64,000 nt of DNA from Winogradskyella undariae (GTDB lineage Bacteria; Bacteroidota; Bacteroidia; Flavobacteriales; Flavobacteriaceae). The position numbers and the translations under genes are program-made. The DNA is taken from positions 1-64,000 of the forward strand of contig NZ_JABTEL010000006.1 in the NCBI RefSeq assembly GCF_013285155.1. Direction: 5' to 3'. Below are positions 36,255 to 43,623 of the stretch, piece by piece (the first letter of the stretch is position 1; every line of letters begins with the position of its first letter). The notes below the pieces were generated by a model, which saw nothing but the letters and a program-made list of their open reading frames with translations, did not search any database and was not told the DNA's origin.

Positions 36255-37009
36255 GATTTTTTATTCAACTCGCGTAATTTTGCATACTTCAAAAAGCGAA
36301 TATGAGCAGTTTGTACAGAAATATAGAAACCATTAAAGCCATCTAAAAAGCCTAGTTTTATTACATAAGATTGAAAAAAGGCCCAAGTCGGATTTACAAT
36401 AATTTTAAAAAGTGATGATTTTTTTCCTTTATCGTAATAAGCTTGAGCAGAAATGGATGTGAATTTTTCAATTTGTTGATTGTGCTCAGAATACGACTGA
36501 TAATTACGATGTAAAATATCGCCTTTTAATTTTCCGACTTTCGAATCTTTAGAGTTTAGGTTAACCGTCTCATGTATTTTATGACCAGACCAAGACGCTT
36601 TTGTTTTATCAAAAACACGTAATTTTTTTTCAGGATACCAAGTGGTGTGCTTAATCCATTGTCCACAAAAATTATTAAAACGATTGGCGTAATAGCCATC
36701 AAATTTCCAATTCGTTTTAAGGTTTATAATCGATTTCTGAAGCATTTCTGATAAGGCCTCATCTCCATCTAAAGCTACCACGTGATTATATGTTGTTTGT
36801 GATAAGGCAAAATTCTTTTGTTCTGTATAGCCTAAAAATTTTTGCTCAATAAAAGTGACATTATACTTTTCGCAAATACTTTTTGTTTTATCGGTAGAAA
36901 AAGAATCTACAACTATTATTTCATCAACAACATTAGCCAGAGATTTTAAACATTTTTCAATATTTAATTCTTCGTTAAATGTAATTATAACTCCAGATAG
37001 TTTAAGCAT
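36251..37009 (-). CDS. Glycosyltransferase family 2 (LPS core, WaaE/KdtX-like)
   Basis: A 252-residue GT-A enzyme starting at the ATG at 37009 (MLKLSGVIITFNEELNIEKC). Key motifs are VDEIIVVDSFSTDKTKSIC (about 32-50), GYTEQKNFAL and VVALDGDEALS, which holds the DXD-like site. It has the features of the core glucosyltransferases WaaE/KdtX. The frame is open upstream to 37093, but that would run through the divergent gene and its promoter, and MLKLSG is where the GT-A fold begins. Convergent with and overlapping the Kdo-kinase-like gene. Confidence 0.86.
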   Translation of the reverse strand: MLKLSGVIITFNEELNIEKCLKSLANVVDEIIVVDSFSTDKTKSICEKYNVTFIEQKFLGYTEQKNFALSQTTYNHVVALDGDEALSEMLQKSIINLKTNWKFDGYYANRFNNFCGQWIKHTTWYPEKKLRVFDKTKASWSGHKIHETVNLNSKDSKVGKLKGDILHRNYQSYSEHNQQIEKFTSISAQAYYDKGKKSSLFKIIVNPTWAFFQSYVIKLGFLDGFNGFYISVQTAHIRFLKYAKLRELNKKS

Positions 37010-37037
37010 ACTTGTGTTTTTACAGTTGTAAAAATAG

Positions 37038-37045
37038 TATTTTTG
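37038..37045 (+). promoter_or_regulatory. -7 promoter box (TATTTTTG) 4 nt before ATG
   Basis: TATTTTTG, then CGCT, then the ATG at 37050. A TTG at 37012-37014 lies 23 bp upstream, a fitting -33 position. The leader would be nearly absent. Confidence 0.55.
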
Positions 37046-37049
37046 CGCT

Positions 37050-37874
37050 ATGCAATCTAATACTAAAGCCTCTGTAATTATAAGTACGTACAATAAACCA
37101 AATTGGTTAGCAATGGTGCTTCATAGTTACAGTCTACAAACGGTAAATAATTTCGAAATTGTTATTGCAGATGATGGATCAGATGAAAGAACTAAAACCA
37201 TAATTGACCAATTTTCTTCAGAAACAGAATTAAAAGTGATTCATGTTTGGCATAAAGACGAAGGTTTTCAGAAAACTAAAATTCTGAATAAAGCTATTAT
37301 GGCTTCAAATTCAGATTATCTCATTTTTACTGATGGCGATTGTATTGCAAGACAAGATTTTGTAGAAACACATTTGCGTTTACGTAAAAAAAACAGAGCA
37401 CTTTCTGGTGGTTATTTTAAGTTGGTAGAAAGTGTTACAGAATTGATGACTAAAAGCGTTATTTCTAAGCAGGATTGTTTTAATAAGTCTTGGCTTCTAA
37501 AAGTCGGTCAGCCCAAAAGTTTTAAGCTTAATAAGCTAACCAAATCAAATCAAAAAGCTATTTTTTTAAATACAATTACACCAACAAAAGCCACTTTTGA
37601 TGGTATGAATACGTCTTGTTACAAAACCGATATTTTAAAGGTGAATGGTTTTGATGAACGAATGGAATATGGCGGATTAGATAGGGAAGTAGGAGAGCGC
37701 ATGATGAACAATGGTGTTAAATTCAAACAAGTACGTTATAGTTGTATTTGCGTACATTTGCATCACGATAGACCTTATAAAAATGAGAAAGCTTTAGCTT
37801 TAAATCAGCAAATAAGGAAAGAAACAAAACAGAATAAAGCAACCTATACCAATTTTGGTATAATAAAAGCATAG
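37050..37874 (+). CDS. Glycosyltransferase family 2 with galactosyltransferase-like C-terminal domain
   Basis: A 274-residue GT-A enzyme: ASVIISTYNKPNWL, FEIVIADDGSDERTK (about 36-50), YLIFTDGDCIARQDFVETH (DXD-like DGD, about 91) and a C-terminal NGFDERMEYGGLDREVGERM segment (about 201), typical of GT2 enzymes with a Glyco_transf_7C-like end. It starts right after a TAnnTTTG box. The next gene, 3 bp away, is a paralogue of the same length and layout. Likely part of LPS or surface glycan synthesis. Confidence 0.88.
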   Translation: MQSNTKASVIISTYNKPNWLAMVLHSYSLQTVNNFEIVIADDGSDERTKTIIDQFSSETELKVIHVWHKDEGFQKTKILNKAIMASNSDYLIFTDGDCIARQDFVETHLRLRKKNRALSGGYFKLVESVTELMTKSVISKQDCFNKSWLLKVGQPKSFKLNKLTKSNQKAIFLNTITPTKATFDGMNTSCYKTDILKVNGFDERMEYGGLDREVGERMMNNGVKFKQVRYSCICVHLHHDRPYKNEKALALNQQIRKETKQNKATYTNFGIIKA

Positions 37875-37877
37875 ACA

Positions 37878-38699
37878 ATGGCACTACCTAAAATAACAGT
37901 GATTATTGCAACCTATAATAAAATAGATTGGTTAGAGAAAGTTCTATACGGTTATAGTGTACAGACTTATAAAGATTTTGATATTATTATTGCAGACGAT
38001 GGTTCTACCAATGAAACCAAAGTTCTTATTGATAAATTTAAAGAAAATTACCCTGTAAATATTACACATGCTTGGCATGAAGATAAAGGATATAGACGTC
38101 AAAAAATATTGAACGAAACCATTGTTATGGCTGAAAATGAATATATTTTGTTTACAGATGGTGATTGCATTCCGCGTGAAGATTTTGTAGAAACACATGC
38201 TAAGTTTGCAGAAAAAGGTTATTTCTTATCTGGCGGGTATTGTAAACTTAATATGGATTTAAGTGAAACTATTTCTGAAGATGATATTACATCTCACAAT
38301 TGTTTTGATGTAAAATGGTTAAAATCTAAAGGAGAATTAGGAAGTAAAAACACGTTAAAATTATCTGTAAAAGATGGTTTAGCTAGTTTTTTAGATGTCG
38401 TTACACCAACAGGAGCAACGTTTAATAACTGTAATTCTTCTGCATGGAAAGCAGATTTAATTGCTATTAATGGTTACGATGAGCGTATGCAATATGGTGG
38501 GCCAGATAGAGAATTAGGAGAACGCTTAGTTAATTTTGGAATGAAGACGAAGCAAATTCGTTATAAGGCAATCGTTTTACATTTAGACCACGCAAGAGGT
38601 TATAAAACTCAAGAATCTTTAGATAGAAACTTAGCGATTAGAGCTAAAGTGAAAAAAGAAAACTTAAAATGGACAGAGTTTGGAATTAAGAAAGCCTAA
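37878..38699 (+). CDS. Glycosyltransferase family 2, tandem paralogue of the preceding gene
   Basis: A 273-residue enzyme with the same order of motifs as 37050-37874: KITVIIATYNKIDWLEKVL, FDIIIADDGSTNETK, YILFTDGDCIPREDFVETH, and INGYDERMQYGGPDRELGER near the C-terminus. It follows its paralogue after 3 bp and is probably co-transcribed. The pair likely adds two related sugars or acts on alternative acceptors. Its 3' end overlaps by 4 bp with the convergent GT9 gene. Confidence 0.88.
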   Translation: MALPKITVIIATYNKIDWLEKVLYGYSVQTYKDFDIIIADDGSTNETKVLIDKFKENYPVNITHAWHEDKGYRRQKILNETIVMAENEYILFTDGDCIPREDFVETHAKFAEKGYFLSGGYCKLNMDLSETISEDDITSHNCFDVKWLKSKGELGSKNTLKLSVKDGLASFLDVVTPTGATFNNCNSSAWKADLIAINGYDERMQYGGPDRELGERLVNFGMKTKQIRYKAIVLHLDHARGYKTQESLDRNLAIRAKVKKENLKWTEFGIKKA

Positions 38700-39763
38700 T
38701 TCAATAGTTTTAAAAATTCTTTTAAATCACTTTCAAAATAAGAAGGTTTAAAATCTAAATATAATTCTGAAGCTTTTGATTTTAAAATTTTTGGGTGTTT
38801 AATATTTTGATAAGGCGCTTTATTAAAATCTTTAAGATGGGCAGAAACATGTTTTTGCCCATCATCAAACATATTCCAAGCTTCTTTTTTAATCCAAGGA
38901 GAAAATATAGTAAATGTTGGTATATATAATGCTTTTGCCATATTAATTGCGCCACCTTCATTTCCTATTAAAGCATCGCAGTAAGATGTAATTGCTAAAA
39001 AGCTTCTTAAACTTTTTCCGAAAACTTTAAAATAAACTTTCTTTTTAGTTTCTGCTGTGCATAAATCTAAAATGGCTTTAGCATCAGCTTCTTGTTTAGG
39101 AATGTAATTAAATAAAATTTGACTATCAGGTTGCTCTAAAACAATCTGATCTATCACTTTTGCCATGTATTCAAAAGGGTAAGTTTTGTTACTTCCGCTA
39201 CCTAAAACGCCAATCATAAATAATGGCTTCTCTAAATCTATATTATTAGATTCTAAAAATAGTTTAGCCTCATTTTTTTCATTCTCTGTAAGATATATTT
39301 TTGGCCTTACAATTTTTAAAGGATCAATATCTAGAGGGGTTAGTAGTTGTAAACGATTTTCAATCGCTAAACCCGCATTGGTGTCAGCTTTTAATTTATG
39401 TTTAAAAGTGTGATTGTAGATTAAGGATTTTTGACCTTTATCAATTGATATTTTAGTTTTAGCTTTAGATAAAAAAGTGATTAGTTTACTCGATAATTTG
39501 ATGTAAACATCAATAACAACATCAAAACTTTCTTTGTTTAAATCTTTAGCAAATTTGAAAAGTTTTAATTTACTCTTTTCATGCTCTGGAGTAAAAAAAT
39601 GAAAGTAATCAACAAAGGGATTATTTTCAACTACAGGAAATGTATGTGAATTAATCACATAATGTAATTCTGAATTTGGATATTTCTGTTTAATGGCTTC
39701 AAACAAAATACTTGTCGCCAAAACATCACCAATCATTTTCTGTTGAATAACTAAAATTTTCAT
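38696..39763 (-). CDS. Glycosyltransferase family 9 (heptosyltransferase-like)
   Basis: A 355-residue GT-B enzyme with the GT9 N-terminus MKILVIQQKMIGDVLATSIL, ELHYVINSHTFPVVENNPFV, a middle GVLGSGSNKTYPFEYMAKVI (about 173) and the donor-side GNEGGAINMAKALYIPTFTI (about 279). GT9 enzymes add heptose or similar sugars to the inner LPS core. The gene sits beside the Kdo-kinase-like and WaaE-like genes. No clear promoter was found; a terminator for dapD lies in its upstream region. Confidence 0.85.
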   Translation of the reverse strand: MKILVIQQKMIGDVLATSILFEAIKQKYPNSELHYVINSHTFPVVENNPFVDYFHFFTPEHEKSKLKLFKFAKDLNKESFDVVIDVYIKLSSKLITFLSKAKTKISIDKGQKSLIYNHTFKHKLKADTNAGLAIENRLQLLTPLDIDPLKIVRPKIYLTENEKNEAKLFLESNNIDLEKPLFMIGVLGSGSNKTYPFEYMAKVIDQIVLEQPDSQILFNYIPKQEADAKAILDLCTAETKKKVYFKVFGKSLRSFLAITSYCDALIGNEGGAINMAKALYIPTFTIFSPWIKKEAWNMFDDGQKHVSAHLKDFNKAPYQNIKHPKILKSKASELYLDFKPSYFESDLKEFLKLLN

Positions 39764-39779
39764 ACTTAAAGTTAAAAAA

Positions 39780-39814
39780 AATCCAACTGTAAATCAATTT
39801 GTCACAGTTGGATT
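39780..39814 (-). terminator. Rho-independent terminator after dapD
   Basis: Perfect 11-bp arms at 39780-39790 and 39804-39814 around a 13-nt loop. On the minus strand the stem is followed by a run of eight T. It lies 34 bp after the dapD stop. Confidence 0.85.
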
Positions 39815-39847
39815 ATTATATTTTTTCAATTTATAGAAAGTAACGTA

Positions 39848-40663
39848 TTATACAGCTACATCATATTCACGTAAAGCATCGTTTAAAGAGGTTTTTTTAT
39901 TCGTACTTTCTTTACGTTTACCTATAATTAGTGCACAAGGTACTTGAAATTCGCCTGCGGCAAACTTTTTAGTATAACTACCAGGGATCACTACAGAACG
40001 TGCAGGTACAACACCTTTAGTTTCTACAGGTTTGTCTCCTGTAACATCTATAATTTTAGTACTCATTGTTAAAACAACATTAGCACCTAAAACAGCTTCT
40101 TTTTCTACGCGTACGCCTTCAACAACAATACAACGAGAACCAATAAATGCACCATCTTCAATAATTACAGGAGCAGCTTGTAATGGTTCTAAAACACCAC
40201 CAATACCAACACCTCCAGAAAGATGTACGTTTTTACCAATTTGTGCACAACTACCAACGGTTGCCCATGTATCTACCATAGTTCCTTCATCTACATAAGC
40301 ACCAATATTTACATAACTTGGCATTAAAATAGTACCAGCAGAAATGTAAGCACCATGTCTTGCTACTGCATTTGGTACAACTCTAATTCCTTTTTCTGCA
40401 TAACCAGTTTTTAGAGGAATTTTATCGTGATATTCAAAAATACCAACTTCAAAAGTTTCCATTTTCTGAATTGGGAAATATAATACTACGGCTTTTTTTA
40501 CCCATTCATTAACTTGCCAACCATCTTCAGTAGGTTCTGCAACACGTAAAGTACCAGCATCAACTAAATCTACAACACTTCTAATAGCGTTAATAGTTTC
40601 TTCATTTGTTAAAAGAGAACGATCGTCCCAAGCATTTTCTATTATAGTTTGTAGTTGTTTCAT
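39848..40663 (-). CDS. dapD: 2,3,4,5-tetrahydropyridine-2,6-dicarboxylate N-succinyltransferase
   Basis: A 271-residue left-handed beta-helix acyltransferase. It shows the DapD motifs: AWDDRSLLTNEETINAI at the N-terminus, GIRVVPNAVARHGAYI, MVDTWATVGSCAQIGKNVHL (about 130), SGGVGIGGVLEPLQA, and EDGAFIGSRCIVVEGV. It succinylates tetrahydrodipicolinate in the succinylase branch of lysine and meso-diaminopimelate synthesis, needed for peptidoglycan. It is a single-gene unit with a promoter box at 40688-40695 and a strong terminator downstream. Confidence 0.95.
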   Translation of the reverse strand: MKQLQTIIENAWDDRSLLTNEETINAIRSVVDLVDAGTLRVAEPTEDGWQVNEWVKKAVVLYFPIQKMETFEVGIFEYHDKIPLKTGYAEKGIRVVPNAVARHGAYISAGTILMPSYVNIGAYVDEGTMVDTWATVGSCAQIGKNVHLSGGVGIGGVLEPLQAAPVIIEDGAFIGSRCIVVEGVRVEKEAVLGANVVLTMSTKIIDVTGDKPVETKGVVPARSVVIPGSYTKKFAAGEFQVPCALIIGKRKESTNKKTSLNDALREYDVAV

Positions 40664-40687
40664 AAGTTTTCAATTTTTTTTAGGAAC

Positions 40688-40695
40688 CAAAGATA
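40688..40695 (-). promoter_or_regulatory. -7 promoter box (TATCTTTG) of dapD
   Basis: Minus-strand TATCTTTG 24 bp before the ATG at 40663. Confidence 0.5.
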
Positions 40696-40837
40696 CTTTT
40701 ATAATAACTGAAGCTAAAATTCTTTAAGAAAAAAATGTGACTTGTCAGAAAATGCAGTGTCTTAATAATAGGTTATGGATATGATTTATTTTTAGAGGGA
40801 TAAAATCATTACATTAATTCAGTTAAATTGATTGTTT

Positions 40838-40870
40838 AAAAACGCTTCTTTAATATAAGGAAGCGTTTTT
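40838..40870. terminator. Stem-loop with T-run between divergent dapD and ruvX
   Basis: Arms 40838-40851 and 40857-40870 pair with one T-G wobble around a 5-nt loop. T-runs follow on both strands. It has the form of a bidirectional terminator but lies upstream of both neighbours, 20 bp before ruvX, so what it terminates is unclear. Confidence 0.6.
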
Positions 40871-40878
40871 TATTATCT

Positions 40879-40886
40879 TATCTTTG
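40879..40886 (+). promoter_or_regulatory. -7 promoter box (TATCTTTG) 4 nt before ruvX ATG
   Basis: TATCTTTG, then TATT, then the ATG at 40891. This spacing implies a leaderless or nearly leaderless mRNA. No -33 match; the region upstream is the hairpin. Confidence 0.5.
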
Positions 40887-40890
40887 TATT

Positions 40891-41304
40891 ATGGGAAGAA
40901 TATTAGCCATAGATTATGGTACAAAACGAACGGGATTAGCTGTTACAGATGAAATGCAAATTATTGCATCTGGCCTTACTACAGTAGATACAAAGCAATT
41001 GCTAGAGTATTTAAAAAAATATGTTTCAACTGAAAATGTTGAAAAGATTGTTGTAGGCTTACCAAAACAAATGGATAATACAGCTTCAGAAAGTGAAGTT
41101 TATATTAAAAAATTCTTAAAACTTTTATTAAAAGAAATTCCTCAAATCCCCGTAGATCGTGTTGATGAACGCTTTACTTCAAAAATGGCTTTTCAGACGA
41201 TGATTGATAGTGGATTAAAGAAAAAACAACGAAAAAATAAAGCTTTGGTTGATGAGATTAGTGCAACACTTATTTTACAAAGTTATCTTTCTAGTGTTCA
41301 GTAA
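40891..41304 (+). CDS. ruvX: RuvX/YqgF family putative pre-16S rRNA nuclease / Holliday junction resolvase
   Basis: A 137-residue RNase H-fold protein with the standard motifs: ILAIDYGTKRTGLAVTDE (residues 3-20, first catalytic D), VVGLPKQMDN (about 57) and VDERFTSKMA (about 90), ending with a VDEISATLILQSYL helix. Length matches the family. It is thought to process the 5' end of 16S rRNA and may resolve Holliday junctions. It stands 154 bp upstream of def, which has its own promoter box. Confidence 0.92.
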   Translation: MGRILAIDYGTKRTGLAVTDEMQIIASGLTTVDTKQLLEYLKKYVSTENVEKIVVGLPKQMDNTASESEVYIKKFLKLLLKEIPQIPVDRVDERFTSKMAFQTMIDSGLKKKQRKNKALVDEISATLILQSYLSSVQ

Positions 41305-41430
41305 TTATAGAACTGATATTTTTTAATTTATAAATTACGATTTAAAACATAGAGCTTTAAATTTTAGCTTTTTACATGAAAAGCTTTAGAATTTAGTTTT
41401 TGAAATTTCGAATATTATCACAGAATTTGG

Positions 41431-41438
41431 TACTTTTG
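41431..41438 (+). promoter_or_regulatory. -7 promoter box (TACTTTTG) of def operon
   Basis: TACTTTTG 20 bp before the ATG at 41459. A TTTCG at 41406-41410 lies 20 bp upstream. Confidence 0.55.
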
Positions 41439-41458
41439 CACCCGAAAATAATAGAATT

Positions 41459-42049
41459 ATGATTTTACCTATCGTAGCCTACGGCGATGCTGTTTTAAAG
41501 AAAGAGGCTAAAGAAATTGATAAAGATTATCCAAAAGTACATGGACTAATCGAAAATATGTACGAAACAATGTATGGTGCATATGGTGTTGGTTTAGCTG
41601 CACCTCAAATAGGTTTAGCAATTCGTTTATTTGTAATAGACGCAAGTCCTTTTGCCGATGATGAGGATCTTTCTGAAAAAGAGAGTGAACAAATGAAAAA
41701 CTTCAAAAAAACATTTATTAACGCTCAAATTTTAGAAGAAGAAGGTGATGAATGGGCTTTTAATGAAGGTTGTTTAAGTATTCCGGATGTAAGAGAAGAT
41801 GTTTTTAGAAAGCCGAAAATTAAAATTCAATATCAAGATGAGAACTTTGAAACTCATGTTGAAGAATATGATGGTTTAATTGCTCGTGTAATTCAGCATG
41901 AATATGACCATATTGAAGGTATTCTGTTTACAGATAAATTATCTTCATTTAAAAAACGATTAATAAAAGGAAAGCTTACCAATATTTCAAAAGGTAAGAT
42001 TAAAATAGATTACAGAATGCGTTTTCCTGCTATGAGTAAAAAACGCTAA
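41459..42049 (+). CDS. def: Peptide deformylase
   Basis: A 196-residue metalloenzyme with all three deformylase motifs: GVGLAAPQIG (about 40), EGCLS (about 103, metal-binding Cys) and the HEYDH motif in VIQHEYDHIEGILF (about 144). It removes the formyl group from the N-terminal Met of new proteins. An acidic insert (ADDEDLSEKESEQMKN) between motifs one and two is common in Bacteroidota enzymes. It heads a probable operon with a DUF5606 gene (10 bp on) and mazG. Confidence 0.95.
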   Translation: MILPIVAYGDAVLKKEAKEIDKDYPKVHGLIENMYETMYGAYGVGLAAPQIGLAIRLFVIDASPFADDEDLSEKESEQMKNFKKTFINAQILEEEGDEWAFNEGCLSIPDVREDVFRKPKIKIQYQDENFETHVEEYDGLIARVIQHEYDHIEGILFTDKLSSFKKRLIKGKLTNISKGKIKIDYRMRFPAMSKKR

Positions 42050-42059
42050 TAAAATATAT

Positions 42060-42488
42060 ATGAGCTTAGACAAAATTTTATCAATATCAGGTAAACCTGG
42101 TTTATACCAAATTGTAGCACAGACAAGATCTGGTGCCATTGTAGAATCTTTAGTAGATAAAAAACGTATCACAGTTGGTGCGCACAGTAATATTAGTATT
42201 CTTAGCGAAATCGCTATTTATACATTAGCAGAAGAAGTGCCATTAAGAGAAGTCCTTAAAAAAATTAAGGAAAAAGAAAATGGTGAGCCAACTTCTATTA
42301 GTCATAAAGATGGTAAAGATGCTTTAGAAGAATTTTTCTTTGAAGTTTTACCAGATTATGATGAAGACCGTGTATATCCTTCAGATATTAAGAAGGTTAT
42401 TCAATGGTATAATTTACTTCAAAAAAATGAGCTTTTAGGAGCACTTGAAGAAGAGAAAAAAGAAAAAGATACTTCAGAAGAAGAATAA
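42060..42488 (+). CDS. DUF5606 family protein
   Basis: A 142-residue protein of a Bacteroidota-restricted family: SLDKILSISGKPGLYQIVAQ, VESLVDKKRITVG, SILSEIAIYTLAEEVPLREV and FFEVLPDYDEDRVYPSDIKK, then an acidic/lysine tail. No signal peptide or membrane segment, so cytoplasmic. It lies between def and mazG with gaps of 10 and 2 bp, suggesting a housekeeping role linked to translation or nucleotide quality control; the function is not known. Confidence 0.85.
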   Translation: MSLDKILSISGKPGLYQIVAQTRSGAIVESLVDKKRITVGAHSNISILSEIAIYTLAEEVPLREVLKKIKEKENGEPTSISHKDGKDALEEFFFEVLPDYDEDRVYPSDIKKVIQWYNLLQKNELLGALEEEKKEKDTSEEE

Positions 42489-42490
42489 AA

Positions 42491-43264
42491 ATGTCTGACA
42501 AAACAGCCCAATTAAAAGCCTTTGAACGTTTGTTAATTATCATGGATGAGTTGCGTGAGCAATGTCCGTGGGATAAAAAACAAACGATGGAAACCTTACG
42601 TCATCTTACTATTGAAGAAGTTTACGAACTTGGTGACGCTATTTTAGATAATGATTTAGAAGAGGTTAAAAAGGAATTGGGAGATGTTTTACTACATATT
42701 GTTTTTTATTCTAAAATAGGAAGTGAAACAAATACTTTTAATATCGCAGATGTTTGTAATAGCATCTGCGATAAACTTATAAGTCGCCATCCACATATTT
42801 ATGGCGATGTTGTTGTTAAAGATGAAGCTGAAGTAAAGCGTAATTGGGAACAACTGAAGTTAAAAGAAGGAAAAACTAGTGTTTTAGAAGGTGTGCCAAG
42901 AAGTTTACCAGCAATGGTAAAAGCAAGTCGTATACAAGAAAAAGTTGCGGGTGTTGGCTTTGATTGGGAAGAAACTGAACAAGTTTATGCTAAAGTAGAG
43001 GAGGAGCTTGAAGAGTTAAAAGTTGAAGTAGAAAAAGGTGATCAAGACGCTATTGAAAGCGAGTTTGGTGACGTTATGTTCTCTATGATTAATTATGCAC
43101 GCTTCCTTAATATTAGTCCTGAAAACGCTTTAGAACGCACAAATAAAAAATTTATAAAACGCTTTAAATATCTTGAAACTAAAGCGAAGTCTCTAGATAA
43201 ATCTTTAAAAGATATGACACTTTCTGAAATGGATGTGTTTTGGGAAGAGGCAAAATTACTTTAA
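42491..43264 (+). CDS. mazG: Nucleoside triphosphate pyrophosphohydrolase MazG
   Basis: A 257-residue protein with two MazG all-alpha domains. The first holds CPWDKKQTMETLRHLTIEE, VYELGDAI and KKELGDVLLHIVFYSKIG (about 55-80). The second holds GVGFDWEETEQVYAKVEEEL, ELEELKVEV and ESEFGDVMFSMINYARFL (about 190). Acidic residues of the EExxE...ExxD type bind magnesium. It hydrolyses abnormal NTPs to NMP and pyrophosphate and may lower ppGpp. Third gene of the def operon. Confidence 0.92.
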   Translation: MSDKTAQLKAFERLLIIMDELREQCPWDKKQTMETLRHLTIEEVYELGDAILDNDLEEVKKELGDVLLHIVFYSKIGSETNTFNIADVCNSICDKLISRHPHIYGDVVVKDEAEVKRNWEQLKLKEGKTSVLEGVPRSLPAMVKASRIQEKVAGVGFDWEETEQVYAKVEEELEELKVEVEKGDQDAIESEFGDVMFSMINYARFLNISPENALERTNKKFIKRFKYLETKAKSLDKSLKDMTLSEMDVFWEEAKLL

Positions 43265-43623
43265 TAATTTATTTTTATCATTCTTGATAAAGGAGTATAC
43301 TTGCTTTAATATATATCTAGAATCACTTATAATTTAGATGTAGTTAATTACTGTTTTTTGTTGATTTGTTAAAGTTATCATAAAGCGAAAAACGAAACAT
43401 CCAAAAGTATTTGCTGACCGTAATTACTATATATAAAAACATAACCTGTTTTTGTATTCTTAGTAGGAAGTCTTAATTATTATTTAGCGGTTATAATTAA
43501 GATTAAAATTTAGTTTAGTTAGGGCAAAACCCATCTGTTGAATCAGATGGGTTTTGATATTTGACATCTTAGTATACGGGTTTTCATCTATCGCTAAAAA
43601 GATAGCAGCATAGGTAATAGCTA
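43265..43623. other. Non-coding region between mazG and the convergent type A T9SS gene
   Basis: About 360 bp without a credible ORF. It contains the stem-loop at 43526-43555. A CAAAAGTA (TACTTTTG on the minus strand) occurs near 43402 but would transcribe into the mazG 3' end. No other structure recognised. Confidence 0.5.
43526..43555. terminator. Perfect 12-bp stem-loop
   Basis: Arms 43526-43537 and 43544-43555 pair perfectly around TTGAAT, with A-run and T-run at the base. It is 69 bp from the convergent gene's stop and 261 bp from mazG, so it fits best as the terminator of 43624-44499 or as the end of a small transcript. Confidence 0.65.

Noticed and set aside
37010..37093. N-terminal extension of the WaaE-like gene to 37093
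   Set aside because: It would run across the divergent gene's start and promoter; the GT-A fold starts at MLKLSG at 37009.
40032..40298. 88-residue plus-strand frame rich in Pro/Thr/Ser
   Set aside because: Lies wholly inside dapD on the other strand; a by-product of its hexapeptide-repeat coding sequence.
43395..43410. TACTTTTG on the minus strand in the gap after mazG as a promoter
   Set aside because: It points into the mazG 3' end with no minus-strand gene; too weak to call.
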